The notes under the pieces: model-generated | Database searches by the model: none | What the model saw: only the letters and a program-made list of their open reading frames with translations | Told to the model about the DNA's origin: nothing | In this document: positions 1 to 12,027 of the stretch, piece by piece | Numbering within the stretch: the stretch's first letter is position 1 | How the letters are laid out: each line of letters begins with the position of its first letter | From: Dichomitus squalens LYAD-421 SS1 | Lineage: Eukaryota; Basidiomycota; Agaricomycetes; Polyporales; Polyporaceae | Length of the DNA stretch: 64,000 bases | NCBI RefSeq assembly: GCF_000275845.1 | Contig: NW_006766892.1 | Coordinates: forward strand, 524,736-588,735 | Direction of reading: 5' to 3' | Program-made: the position numbers and the translations under genes

Positions 1-403
1 GCCAAAGGTTCGTTTGTCATTTGAACCCCTGACTACGCTTACTCATTTTCGTACTTTGCAGGGTCGTCGTCTACTGATCCTCGCAACCTCTTCGCTCCGG
101 CCTGTTCTTACCGACCTCGGCTTGTCTGAGACCTTCGACGCCGAATTGCGCGTGCCTCCAATCACCTCGCTCCGGGCGCTGGGGACCGTCCTCAAGGAGG
201 TTGCGCTCTTCCCCTCGGACGAGGAGCGCCGCCACGCCATTTCCATGCTCGCACAAGCCGGCTTCGGGGACACGGAAGACGAGGAGACGTCGCGTCTGAA
301 CGTCGGCATCAAGAAGCTGCTGAGCATGATCGAGATGGCGAGACAGGAGCCAGAAGCGACCGCGGAGCGGCTGACCAACGCGCTCATGGGCTTGGGTATG
401 TGA
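1..403 (+). CDS. SEC18: SEC18/NSF vesicle-fusion ATPase, C-terminal part (5' truncated by window)
   Basis: This is the end of the hexameric AAA+ ATPase that disassembles SNARE complexes after membrane fusion, acting with alpha-SNAP (Sec17) in the cytosol and on membranes. A short exon ends at 7 (codons cca aag). An intron with donor gttcgt runs 8-61 (acceptor ttgcag), and the last exon is 62-403, phase 0, ending in tga. The joined residues P-K-G-R-R-L-L-I-L-A-T-S-S lead into the D2 domain C-terminal region, with the motif FDAELRVPPI and a helical tail, as in yeast Sec18 and NSF. The catalytic Walker motifs lie upstream of the window. The family is recognised from the sequence pattern; most of the protein cannot be checked here. 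Confidence 0.9.
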   Translation, partial: PKVRLSFEPLTTLTHFRTLQGRRLLILATSSLRPVLTDLGLSETFDAELRVPPITSLRALGTVLKEVALFPSDEERRHAISMLAQAGFGDTEDEETSRLNVGIKKLLSMIEMARQEPEATAERLTNALMGLGM

Positions 404-1396
404 TTGGTACGAGAGGGACTGGGCACGTTCCAGGATGGACGGACGGACTTGCGTTGTCAAGAGATGTAAGCGCATTGTATGGGTAGACCTTGAGATAGAA
501 TGTGTTTGAGCTCCCGAACCTGCAATGGATGCAGGAAGGTGAACTAGTGACATTTTTTTGCCATCGAAAGACTTTCCGTTGCACGTGTACATCCTACACA
601 AACAGACCCGGTCGCTTCGCTCTTGACGCAGAGCGGCACTGCTTGGTGACTAGAGTCGTGGTCCCAGCAATACTCGCATGCCATCATGTCCTCGTCTGTA
701 CGCATATACGCTCTAGTGCAAAGGCCTTCACAGCTATTGTTCTCGGGATCAATCTCGTCTCGGTACGTAAGTAGCATCGAGCAACCCTGAGACGTGCGTA
801 CTATATGACATCACAAAGGGATACTGTGAGTTGATACCGCACAACAGACCGTAAGCGCTGAGATCTGAGAGACCGTCATGGTACTAGCAACAGATGAGCT
901 TCAACCTTTTACGTCTTTGGCCATCGCAGCCATACCCAGAGAGCGGATGCATCATGCTACGGTGCTGTACGCTTATAAACACTTCACCACCGACGACGCG
1001 ACCCCGCCAATGGAGGACAACTCAAGTAAGCACCCAGCACGCGTCCCGTGTCTAACAAGACGTGTAATAGCTTTGGACGAGGCCCGCTACGACTTTATCC
1101 CAAGATCAAGTAGAATACAGCTAATGCTACAAGTTCCCATTAAATACCAAGCCAACGACAGCGACAGCAGCAACAAGCAAGATCGATCTAGCACAGCTCG
1201 TCTACCAATGATTCGCCTCAGCAGACATACAATATCGACTACTACGCCCGCGCCCCCCCCCCCCAACCCAAGCACACATTCATTCGGCGAGGGGCAGGCA
1301 GGCAGAGAAGAGCGGGACGGACACGTCGCCGCAATCGCAACGAGACGAACGAACGACGCAGACGCACGAACAGGTCCAGAAGTCAATCACGCGCGC
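404..1396. other. intergenic between SEC18 and the F-box gene (tail to tail)
   Basis: These 993 bp hold the 3' flanks of two convergent genes. The open frames here overlap the antisense of the F-box gene or lack any family resemblance. A run of 12 C lies at 1253-1264. I see no RNA gene, repeat or further coding exon. Confidence 0.5.
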
Positions 1397-3617
1397 TCAA
1401 TGCACCAAGACAAGGCGGCCGACGCACCCTTCGAAGCTCGGCTCCGTGCACACCACCTCCTCGATCCGCGTCTTCAGCCACTTGGTCACGTCCGGGCCCA
1501 GCGCCGTGCAGTCGTACAGCTCCAGGTGCCGCAGCCGCGCCGGCGTCACGCCCCCAAACACCTGCCCCCCGCCGCCCGCGCCCGCGCCCGTGTCCGGGTT
1601 CCGGCTCTCGACCATCTGCACCAGCTTCGCGACCCCGTCCCCGTGCGCGTGGCACCCGCGCATCGCGAGCGTCGTCAGGTTCGGACACATCCACCGGTCC
1701 TGCCCGTTGTCGTCGTCTGGGGCGCTGAGCGCGGAGATGAGCGGCTCCAGGGGCGCAGACCCTACCTGGAGCGCGGCGAGGTGGTCGAGCTCGGAGAGGA
1801 AGTGCCAGGAGGCGACGCCGGCGCCGGAGCCCCAGTAGAAGCCGGCATGCGGGCCGGTATTGGCGCCGTATGAGAGGGAGAGCCGGGTGAGCGGCGGGTT
1901 GCCGGAGCGGGTGAGCAGGCCCGAGACGGTGTCCTCGATCGGGTCGCGGGCCTCGATGTCGAGGATGAGCGTGTCCAGCGCGGGCAGCATCAGCGACTCG
2001 ACCAGGTTGGACAGAAGGTAGTGCCCGCCCAGGTTCAGCGTCTTCAGCTCTGATAGCGTTACGGCAGTCAGCGGGAGTACCGGCGGATGTGGCGAGGCGA
2101 AGTGCATGGTGAGCGACTCGAGCAGCGGATTGGCCGCGACGATGTGCAATATCCGATCAAGTGTGATATGAACTGTAGGCAAACTCCGTAGCTGCAGGTT
2201 CCGAAGGTTCCGGAGCATTGGCGAAGACCACTTGAAGGGCACATGGTAGAGTGTCAATGTGTCCAAGTTGCTAATGTCGAAGTGGGCGTTGACAGGTGCG
2301 GATGGTAGCCATTTCCACTCGCCATAGAAAGCTGGATCTGTACAGGAGATTTCGAACTCGCGTAGCAACGGAGCATCACCTATGCGCCAGAAAGTCGGGT
2401 TAATATCAGTGCCGCATCCGGAAGCATCCAACACAATTGCGAGTATTTGCGAAGGGGCGAGGAAGAACAAATGACGCACCTTCTATCGCTTTGAGCGCAC
2501 CAATCGACGCGAACTGCTTGTCAAACCTGAAGACAAACCGTTCCCACCGGTGCATCTGCTCGACGAGGTAGTAGAACGCGATGTGGCCCCAGTGCATGTT
2601 CTTCCGCAGGCGCTGTTGCGACAGGGTGCTTCGCTCGGGGGTCATCAGCATCGGAGGCTCCCAGTCCGTAGTGTGGGTATGAGGGGGAGAGGGCGGCGCT
2701 GGTCCCATTGCATCGCCTGCAACAACAGCTTGCACGGGAACGACATGCACAGTGGGGTGCACGCCTCCTATCTGCAGGTGCACAGCAGTCGCGCCGCCGC
2801 CCGTTGCTGGAGGAGTGTGGAGAAGCGGGGGCGTGGCCGGCCAGCCGCCGTTGCCAGCAACCCAGGGATCTCCAGCGGCATGAGGCGGTAGGGAGAGATA
2901 GCGCCGGCGGGAGAGACCGTCGGCGGGCCCTGAGTGGACAGAGGGGGAGCGAAGGACGATTTCGATGTCAAGCGGGACTGTGCGGCCCGAGCGTTCGAGC
3001 CATAGGCGTATCGTTTCTGCGGATGAGGCCTGCGTTGTGACGAGACGAATCTGTGGCGGGAGGCACGTTGAGTGAACATGCGCCTCCTGGTGCTTCTCAC
3101 GGCTCGGACGAGGAATGGAAGTCACCCAGTTAATGTAGATAGGAGGGGGACAGCGAAAGGATAGGCTAGGGCGTGCGGTAGAGAGGTCGCGAGGCCGAGT
3201 GCACGATAGGAGGGGGAAGGGACGGCAAGAAAAGGAGGGACATACCTTGGACCACAGTTTGGGCATGTTCAATACAAGCCTGCGCCACAATGAGCAGACT
3301 GCAGATAGGACCCACGCGGACCAGGCGCAATCGTCGAAGTTGAACATGAAAATGTGGCGGAGGAGCTCGTTGGGGAGGCGTTTGATGGGTGAGACGTAGG
3401 CCCTTGCGAGCGCGACCTTGTCCTCAAGGCACGCGAGCTCCTTCTCCATCTCGCGGATTGCGCCCTGGCGTTCATCGACGATGCGTGCGAGAGCATCGCG
3501 CTCGTCCTGTATTTTGCGCTCGAGAGCTCTGGAGTCTTGGTGGTAGCGGGTGAGCTGGGCGCGGGCGTGAGCGATGGCGGCCTCTGTGGGCGGCTCGGGG
3601 AAGTCGAGGAGGGACAT
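1397..3617 (-). CDS. F-box domain protein with leucine-rich C-terminal region
   Basis: Three exons: 3617-3246, 3050-2480 and 2379-1397. They total 1926 nt (641 aa) with all junctions in frame (donors gtatgt and gtgcgt, acceptors ccacag and gcatag). Residues 1-75 form an amphipathic coiled coil rich in R/E/D. An F-box follows with the signature IKRLPNELLRHIF and C-SLWRRLVLNMPKLW. The remainder is a series of degenerate LRR-like segments (for example LDTLTLYHVPF, LRHLELYDC), the usual layout of the expanded Agaricomycete F-box family. Such proteins are expected to present targets to SCF ubiquitin ligases, but the substrate cannot be inferred. The start is the first Met before the coiled coil. 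The domain call is secure; the biological role is not. Confidence 0.8.
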
Positions 3618-4026
3618 GGGAGAGGGAGAGAGTGCGGACGAGGACGGGGCAGGCGGGGGCTCCTGGACGGAATCCTTGGACGCCAGAGCCGCATGTCTCT
3701 CTCATGAACACCGCGCACGTGCTCCCCCAGCGCCGCCCCGTCGGCGCCGCGGGCGATCCCACTGCACCCGCTCTCTCGGTCTGCGGCACCACCGCTGCCA
3801 CTGCCGCTGCAGGTGCCACTCCGGCCAGCCAGTTCGCTCACAACATACTCGTACAAGCTTCCCGCAGCTCCGTGCTGCAGCCAGGGTCCGCACTCGCTAT
3901 TTGCGTACTGTACAGTATTCAGTACAACGCCCCGAGCAGCGTCCGCATCAGTAACCGCGAATGACATATCCAACAGCTCGTGAGAGTCTCCATAATGAAC
4001 GCGTCCGTCCAGTCGGCGACAGAAGC
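3618..4026. other. intergenic, upstream of F-box gene and downstream of GLC8
   Basis: 409 bp that must hold the F-box gene promoter and the GLC8 3' UTR. An antisense open frame crosses it but has biased, low-complexity S/P/R content and no recognisable domain. I see no other feature. Confidence 0.4.
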
Positions 4027-5361
4027 TCAGTACGCGACCCCGTTCACCTGAACCGACCCTTCCTCGTCCATCACGCTATCTTCGTCCACGCTGTCGTTCG
4101 TGTGGTCGGCAGACCCCGCCACGGACGAGACATCCTCGTCTTCCTCTGCCATCAGCTTCTTTGCCATCTGCCAATTTCACAAACGTCAATCGCAGCTCAC
4201 GTACAGACTCCGGAGCCGCCGCCCTTCCTCACCTTCATCGCTTCCGCTTCGTTCGAATAGTGTCGTCCTCGGGCGCGTACGAACGCGGCATGCTTCGCGG
4301 CAGCTACACATCCCCATCCGGCGTATCGTCCGTTGATCACGGCAGAGTGACGGCCAAAGGAAATCCAAAGCGACCACCGATTGAGCAGCAATAGCGCCAA
4401 GATCGGCAGCAGCGAGCGAGAAAAGATTGAGCGTACAACGTTTAAAGAACCAGGAGTCAGTCAGCGCCGCCCGACGCGCAGAACGCAGAACCCGGGCAAA
4501 GTCGGACGCACCTTCCTCGTCCATCTCCTCCTCGACTTCGATCTCGTCCCCGGGCTGCCGCCCGTCGAGCCGGATGACCTCCCGTGCCTCGTTCGGCAGA
4601 TTGAAGCTCGTGCTCCGGCTCGAGCTCCCGCTCCCGGGTCCCCCACGGCCGGGCGTCGACGACCGGCCGCCCTGGGTGCCTGCGCTGGAGAACGACGTCC
4701 TGCGCGACGGCGGGCCCGAGCCCCCGCCCGTCGCCCCCGTACTGCTCACGGGCGACATCGAGCGGATGGGCGATACGGGGCTGGCGACGCGTCCGTTGAG
4801 GTCGAACGATGGGATGTCTGTCGTTTCGGGTGCGATTATATTACAGGGTCGGTGGAGATGGCGTCGGTGTATGCATTCGATGCACAGCGTATGTGTAGCC
4901 GACAGAGGAACGATAGAATCGGCGCGATGCGAGAGAACGAAATGAGATGCGGAGCCAAGCGATCAAGCGAGCACGATCAGAGTCGACTGTGTCAGTACGC
5001 GAAATGGCCCATATAACGGTTATGGAAGTGCACATACCACCCTCGACGGTGTCCGTCTCTGCGTTATAGCGCACGTAAGGAGTCTTGGGCTCCGTGATCT
5101 TCATGTGGCTATCCTTCTGCGCCTCCGTGAGCGCAAGGTTCTCCTCGTCCCACTGCAAGCTACTACTCCACTAAGCACCGCACGGCCTACATGTACTATG
5201 CGCGACCAGGGCGCGGCGCCCTCGTCGCGCAGAGAAGGAGAAACTCACTGCTGTGTCCCTCCGGGGGTGGCCGGTGGCGCATTCTTGAGGATGCCCTTGG
5301 GTTTCGAGTTCTGGCGGGACATCGACGGCTGGTGGTGCGGCGCGGCCTGCTCTGACGCCAT
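4027..5361 (-). CDS. GLC8: protein phosphatase 1 inhibitor-2 homologue
   Basis: Five exons: 5361-5249, 5159-5038, 4817-4512, 4303-4233 and 4167-4027. They sum to 753 nt (250 aa) with consistent phases. Inhibitor-2/Glc8 binds the PP1 catalytic subunit and regulates it. The N-terminus carries the PP1-docking motif KGILKN near residue 23. The next exon encodes the family block [10 protein letters not shown]...[10 protein letters not shown], including the conserved T-P of the GSK3/Pho85 phosphorylation site. A Ser/Gly/Pro-rich linker and an acidic block ([11 protein letters not shown]) follow. The C-terminal region has [21 protein letters not shown], which corresponds to the conserved KLHYNE helix in a diverged form. 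The tail is acidic. The family assignment is strong because motif order and spacing match; whether it activates or inhibits PP1 in this fungus is unknown. Confidence 0.88.
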
Positions 5362-6149
5362 TGCTGATGTCCAGTGATTGGGATGTTCGGTGATTGGGCT
5401 GGATGGGCTTGGTAGCGGAAGTAGTGATAGGTGTAGTAAGGGTGGACGAGATGATTGGAGCGGATGCGTAGATTGCGGTAAGGAGAGGATGATATGCGAC
5501 AACGGTGGGACGCTGGCTGGGTTAGGGTCGTGCTCCGTGACGTTGGAGCAGCGTTTACCTTCTTATGTCCAGCACGGCCAGACCAACGCCCCGCTCCTGC
5601 CCTCTTGACCTATACCGTGTTCCTCAACCTTGTCCTCTCTGGTCGTCAGATCCGTTTCCGACACCTGGCTTGTTGGCGGACAGGCGAATCGCCCTGACAT
5701 ATGTCAGGCTCCGACTCATCCGGATAAGCGCTATCGAGATGAGACGCCGCAGTATCCTAGTACGACCACTGGATCTCAGCAATCGGTTGCGGCACTGGGA
5801 GGTTTACAAGAGATCGTTATTGTTAACTTGATATGTGCTAATACCGGTAGGATGTATCTAGGTAATAAAGAGGGCCTTGCGGGAATGTGGCTACAAAAAA
5901 CTGCGCGATGTTCGTCGACATTTGCCGGTTTTACGGCAAACTGACTACAAAAGCCTTATGTCGAGAATATAAAAGCCGTATGAACACTGCTCATAGCGTT
6001 GTAAGTAGTAGTATAAACAACAACAGGAACACAGTTCAGAATGACAACACCAGCAGCCCAAGAAGATGAATACGAATGTCCCCACGCGCAACGCGCCGCT
6101 CACGCGCGAAACCATGCCTGATCCTGCTTGCTGGAGGCAGACGCTGAGC
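5362..6149. other. intergenic between UBE2O 3' end and GLC8 5' end
   Basis: 788 bp that contain the GLC8 promoter and 5' leader next to 5362 and the 3' flank of the UBE2O gene next to 6149. A/T-richer stretches lie around 5820-6050. No gene, RNA or repeat recognised. Confidence 0.4.
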
Positions 6150-9100
6150 TCAGGCCGAATGTGCCTCGTACAGCGCCTGCAGCTTGGCCAGTGTCCGTTG
6201 TAGAGCGATAATCCCACCGCCTGATAGTCGAGGAACCGCACGTTCCCGATCCGCCTCGGTCTCCGACTCCTCCGGCCGCTGGCTCTTCTCAATCAAGGCA
6301 CCCGCGTCATCGAGAACCTTTTTCAGTTTTCTGTTCGTGTAATAGAACCAGTTGATCTCCGCCTCTAGTGACCCCAGAGGAATCTCGAGTGCTCGTCGGA
6401 CAAAGCCGCGCGAGAGCACGTACGCCTTCTCGTTATATAATCGGCTGAGAGCATAGCGTGTCAGTGATGCTGCAATCTACTATATGAACGCGCTCACCTG
6501 TTGACGATTCCGTCTTCGGTACCCCTGAGCTTCTCGTAGGCCGGTTCGCAGAACCATCTACACGACCAATCAGGTACGATACTGAAGGCCCTGTCACGGC
6601 AGCACTCACGGCTCCTTTACCAGCACGAGACCCTGGATCGATACGAAAGCCTGCAGCAAGGAAGACCTCGCCGCACTCCACGACTCGTTCTTGTCGCCCG
6701 CCCACGTGCCGAGAATCGACAAGCAGACTTTGCCCTCCTCATACAGATTCGGGTTCACTGTGAATGTCAAATCGATCGTCGACAATATCAGATGTCAGCG
6801 TTGTCTCCCATACCGCGAGGATCGGGGGAAGGCGAGATGGAGTGGAAATGGAGTGGTTCTACGCACCCCTGCCGTTACCATTCGTCCAGCTCAAGAAGTG
6901 CGCGATCGGCGGCGTCTGTGGGAAATTCGAGTCGAGCTGCCAATCGATCACAAATGGTGCATCCTCGTAGGGTGTGTTCTCCGGCCCTATGATCAGCGAA
7001 CGCAGCAGGTCCGATCGGTCCTCGTAGGCGCGCACAAGGATAGAGTCTGGCCAAACACCGGTCAGCTCGGCTTTGACTTATTGAGCGACGCTTCTGGCAA
7101 AGCCCGCAGCCTAGAGCCATGCTCACGCAGACACGCCGTTAGGAAGAACGTACCTGGCAGGCTGTTTTGCAAGGCCTTGTATTCCTTGGTTAGCCGTGCC
7201 ATGAAGTTTCGTGAGGGTTGCGCGGGGGAGGTGTTGTAGAACGCGTGGTCGGCAGGCGCAGAGGGCAGTACCTCGAACCTCTTCCAAGGCTTCTCGGATC
7301 CTTCTTCGGACTCGTCCTCGCCATCGACCTCGATCGCGTCCTTTGGGACATCTGGAGAATGCGGACGACCATTCGACGACGTCGGACGGGAATCATCCGG
7401 GGCCGCTATGGCGCCGACACTTATTGGTGTCCCATGGAGAGGCGGGATGACTGTGTCGGTAGATGGAGACCAGTCGCCGCCACCCACAACGTTGTCGACA
7501 TCCATGGCGTCCTCCATCACTATGTCCTCGTCCTCCTCTGCCGACTCCCACTCGTCATCGTCTTCCGCAGTGCCCTCCACCCAATGCCCATCCTGGTCCA
7601 TCTCCCACACCTCCACCTCCTCACCCTCGTCCACGGTGCCCTCGTCGTCCCCCCACAAGTCCTCCAGCTGTTCTACGCTGTCGTACAACCTCGTCAACCT
7701 GTTGAGCGGGACGACCATAACGTCGGCGTTGGGCAACATAATCTCGACGGTCCCGTCAAGACGCAGCTGCACAATTCAGACGCCATGCGCGCATGTCAGT
7801 CAAGTCACACAAACGTAGATCACCCGAGACGCAAAACTCAGGGAAAGCACCCACATCTATCACCTCCCCAAACCAATTCAGCGAAGTGTCCCCCTTCTGC
7901 GGCCGGCGAATCGGCGGCTCCTCCACGCTTCCCTCTCGGCCACGCTCCTCCGCGATCCGCGTACCGATATCAGCCATCTGGCGTCGCCACCCCCCCAGCT
8001 GCCCGTTCGGGCTCACCGTCGGGGACTCGCGCACCCATTCCTCCACCTCGCCTATGCGAGGGACCATCGGGGATTCGACTCCATTAGTCGCGCCCTCCTT
8101 GTGGATGAACACGAAGTCACCACGGCGGACGCCCAGGCCGTCGTTCGTAGGCGCAAGAGCGGACCAGTCGTTCGTCCCGTGCGCATCGAGCTCCAACACG
8201 GAAGCCAGCTCTATTGCACCTGTCTCCACTACCCTGACATACGCGGTGCGATCCCGCGCGTTGACTGATTGCACGATAACGTGCTGTTTCTTCTCCTCGG
8301 TCTTCCAGAGGACGTGGTCCCCAGGCCTTCATGGCGACGGTCAATCAATCGGAATCATTGTTATGCCTGTAAAAGGCTTACCAGCAGTCGTATTCGTCCG
8401 GATTCAAATACGGTATTGTTTCGCGAGCATCCAGTGTCTCCCTCGTGCCGTCTTGCCAGAGCACATCCACCGAAGTTCGTGTCTCCTGCACAATCAGCGT
8501 ATCCACCTCGATGGTACCCTGGCCATCTGGTGACCTGCCGTGGCGTGTTACGGGAACACCTGTGTTGTTCCGTAGCCGCACACGATCGCCCACGCGCATC
8601 GCCTCTTCCGCTCTCCTGGACACGATGGTTAGGTCGCCTAGATCACTACCATACCAATATCGCTGTGGTCGTGGTTTTGTCATCGCCTCCGCTGGCGACA
8701 ACTATAGGGGAGAGTCAGTGATGAAAGAGAGGTAGCAAGTAAGGGTTCAGAACAAACCGCTTGGTTGATTGCAAGCCACGCTACTGCAAGGACAGTATGT
8801 TTGACAGAAATCACCGTGTCCGAACTACTCGGCCGTGTGCTACCTAGGAGGAAGCCGAATATCCCCTGTACAGTAGACATAGGTTGTGGGAGGATGTCCT
8901 GCAGATGAAACACAACAGTTTATCAAGCCATTGCCCCAGACAGGATCATGGGAAGCACTCACAGGACCCTTCTCACCAACCGCCAACCTTGCGCTCAGCT
9001 CCGGCAAGCGAACCAACGTCCCGCCCGAGACTTCGACCCACGCTTCGTCAAACATCTGCTCGTCAATACTGTCAGTACGTGCAGTAGGATCCAGAGCGGG

Positions 9101-9969
9101 ATCCAGACGAACGGACCTCAACAACCTAGAAATGGTGGCAGGTTCAATCACGCCCCACAATACAGCTCGTGATGCATTCGTCCGTACCTGACCAACCCAA
9201 TCGTTGTACACGACGTAGTCCCCCATGTCCACCTCCACCGCTGTCTCGATCTCGTCCATTGTCTTCCAGCCCGGGATCGCCTCCCCACTGATCGCGTGGT
9301 CGAGCCGGCCCTTCACGGTCGTGCTGCATAGCGCGTCGCGCCACAATTCCAGCCGCTGATTAGCATGGAGCGAACACACGCGCCCACGTAGATAGGCAAT
9401 TGTATACGGGCAGAAAAGCAGAAGTGAAGAGAATGAATCGCAAGACGCACTGAGTCACGATTCCCGACCGCACGTCGTCCACGCTGCGTTTCAACAGATC
9501 TCCGGGCTGGTACATGCGGTCTACGAGGGCCAGCTTGTCCTCGCTGATGATTTCCCGCACCGGCCGGGGAAAGTACGACACGCCGACCTCTCCCTACACC
9601 GCCAATACAAGAAAAGAAACATGTTAGCCCCTGAGGAACCACAGGGACCCACCACGCGCGAGCCTACCTGGACAAGCGGCCTCATAAGAGGGTCAGCGCT
9701 ATCGGCTGGGGGAGGGATGTCTTCTGCATCCTGCCAACATCTCTGTTAGGTAGTCGAACGAACCGTTAGGCGGAACTCGTGGAAGAGAGCGAGATGAGCG
9801 TACCAATACCACTCCGTACGCTTTCGGATCATCCTTCCGCTGGACGATGTCCTCCTGGTAGAACTAGATGACCGCCAAGCACGGCGTAAGGCACAAACCC
9901 GCATTTCGAATCAATTACCAGATCTTGACGTACTTTCGCTGCAGCTCTCCTTTGATTGCTCGGAGCCAT
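6150..9969 (-). CDS. UBE2O: UBE2O-type E2/E3 hybrid ubiquitin-conjugating enzyme
   Basis: A many-exon gene. Exon 1 is 9969-9919, exon 2 9863-9804, exon 3 9730-9668. The fourth exon begins [15 protein letters not shown], and the acceptor at 9324-9325 restores the frame ([12 protein letters not shown]). The N-terminal two thirds carry repeated beta-rich segments ([55 protein letters not shown]) like the CR1-CR2 regions of UBE2O, which recognise basic substrates. An acidic linker (7400-7700) precedes the UBC fold: [32 protein letters not shown], then [11 protein letters not shown] with the catalytic Cys codon at 6723-6725 (complement). A helical segment containing [16 protein letters not shown] closes the protein. 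In animals UBE2O ubiquitinates unassembled ribosomal and globin chains. The family call is firm; some middle splice sites are approximate. Confidence 0.87.
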
Positions 9970-10480
9970 GGAAGGGATGAGTCAGACGTCGCCTGCACAG
10001 TCCGTCGGAGAAAACAATCAATCGTGCAACTGCGCAGGCCGAAGACGATAGCTGCCCAACACTCAGTCGGTGGTTTCACGAGAAACCGAAAGAAGAAAGA
10101 AAGTAGGCGCAAGAGTGCAAAGGCGCAGAGTTTGGGTTGAGAAGAGTCGGTGCCGGTGAAAGAAGATAGGACGGACAAGCGCAAAGGGACGAGCACCTGC
10201 TCCCGATTGCCAGAATTGGCGATCGACTTCGATGACGGAGACGGCGCGTCCACCGGCGCGCGCGAGCCGCTCGGTCTACCCATCCACCATTTTCACACCA
10301 CACTCATATGCCACTGCCCCAAAGGCCACATGCTCGGAATCCATTGAGTATTATGAATACACCAGCCAGAACACCGACCAACCGATAATGATTATGGTAC
10401 AAATGTACACGGAAGAGTAGTGAGCGCGTAGGGATAGGATAGAAAGAGAGCCACCGTCCAAGAACAAGACCGAACGAACC
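9970..10480. other. intergenic: UBE2O promoter and STIMATE gene 3' flank
   Basis: 511 bp upstream of the UBE2O start. On the minus strand the 200 bp before the ATG are pyrimidine-rich, as expected of a fungal core promoter and leader. No further coding exon recognised. Confidence 0.45.
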
Positions 10481-12027
10481 TCAAGACACTGAGACCGCGG
10501 GCGCATGAGGACTATGCCGCCAGACATGGTCTACTGCATCCTTCGTCGCCTCCAACCGCCGACCCGTCCACTCCTCCTCGCCGACCCGCTCCGCCCAGTC
10601 GTCCTCACCGTCGTCGCCCCATGCCGCCCACTTCTCGTCGTCCTCCTGCCGCGTCTCCTCCAGTTCTGGAGGCGCGGTCCTGGAGATCTCAACGTTCGGT
10701 TGCGATGCCTCACGAGGCTTGAAGGTTAATGGCGGGGGTGGCTCGCGCCTCCGAGAGGAACCCGACCGCGATGAACCTGCAGAGCTTGTGGACCTGTACG
10801 AGGAGGCCGAACTTGGCGATGCGGAGGTACCAGCCGGCGGATACGCGTGCACGGCGACACCGGTGTCTATGGGTTTTGATATTGGGGTACTCGACCCTGA
10901 CGGGACAGCTGTCGCAGTGCTCGAGCCGACCGACTTCGATTCTCCCCCGGACAGATGCTGTTCCGGGTCACGAGAACGCGATATGGAGCGAGGCCGGGGG
11001 TTCTCGATGTCGTACTGCCTCGCTGGCAATCCATCTTCGTCGTCTTCATCATCTGACGCATGGAATAGCGGCTCCCGATCAGCATCGAGGGAGCCACGAG
11101 GAGAGTCGGAGGCAAGCGCGAGAGGAGCATTGTTCGAGCCTTTTACAATGGTGTCTATCAGCCAGAACTGAATGATGTTCATCGCGATAGGGAAAATCCC
11201 CATAGTGCTGCGGGGCGGGAACCATGTCAGTACCTCAACCTTGACTGATTTGGACGAGCGAGGGTCACGCACAAGATGACTTGCGCAGCTTCACTGGGTC
11301 CAAGGAATGTAAGTAGCCACTCCCCGAGATCGAAGATAGCCGGAAGCGCGGCAAAGAGAGCGACGACGAGAAGCTTCATGGCAGTGAGCGCAAATACGTA
11401 GACAGCTGCCTGGCGGAACCAGTAGTTGAGGGAAGGAGGAGTGCCGTAGACTCCGGACTGGAACCCCTTCCACTGAAACTTGTCGGTGAGGAGGTGCGTT
11501 ACGACTTGCAGAATAACATAGATGATGCCAACACCTAGGAAGTGTGAGATAAGACGAAGTATATAGCATAGACACGAGTGTCACATACCGAGGGTGGTGT
11601 CGATCAAGATATTGAGAAAATAGAGGACGCATGGGTTCGTTGTGGACATGTGGGCAACAACATCTGATATGAGGACGTTCACGCCATGAACGAACATCTG
11701 GCCGACAATCTGCTTCGACACGTCAAACAGCCTAGCACATTCAATAGTTCACATTTGTTCTAACGACATGTATGGACAGTGGACGCACCATATCCGCCAT
11801 GGCCGCTTCGGAGTCTCACGATGCCGTTTATACACCAGCGAGAGAATGACCAGCACGCCCATAAGTGCTTGCACGATCTGCTCATGCTATTAGCCTTCGG
11901 ATGCCCTTGCGTAGGTCTGCAGCAAATCAAGACACACCAAAGCAGTCGGACCGAGGAGCTTGCATGACTGTCGGTCAACGTTCGGTAATTCGTCCAGGAA
12001 AGAGTCGATGTCCTCTAAAGAAGGCAT
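10481..12027 (-). CDS. STIMATE/YPL162C-family multi-pass membrane protein
   Basis: The start at 12027 gives MPSLEDIDSF, then C-K-L-L-G-P-T-A-L. The first intron (gtgtgt...gagcag) joins to IVQALMGVLVILSLVYKRHRE, the first membrane segment and its basic follow-up. Further exons encode LFDVSKQIVGQMFVHGVNVL, a segment with NPCVLYFLNILIDTTLGVG, a long hydrophobic stretch around 11330-11420 and MGIFPIAMNIIQFWLIDT. This is the order seen in the STIMATE (TMEM110) and yeast vacuolar-membrane YPL162C family. The long C-terminal tail is cytosolic by expectation, Ser/Pro-rich, and ends in an acidic Trp-containing block (WAAWGDDGEDDWAERVGEEEW split by family divergence). Animal STIMATE sits at ER-plasma membrane junctions and promotes STIM1 activation; fungi lack STIM/Orai, so the function here is open. 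About five membrane spans are expected. Confidence 0.82.

Noticed and set aside
878..1873. 331-codon plus-strand open frame
   Set aside because: It is the GC-driven shadow of the F-box gene's last exon and has no domain-like pattern.
7218..8087. 289-codon plus-strand open frame
   Set aside because: It is antisense to the acidic linker and UBC exons of the UBE2O gene.
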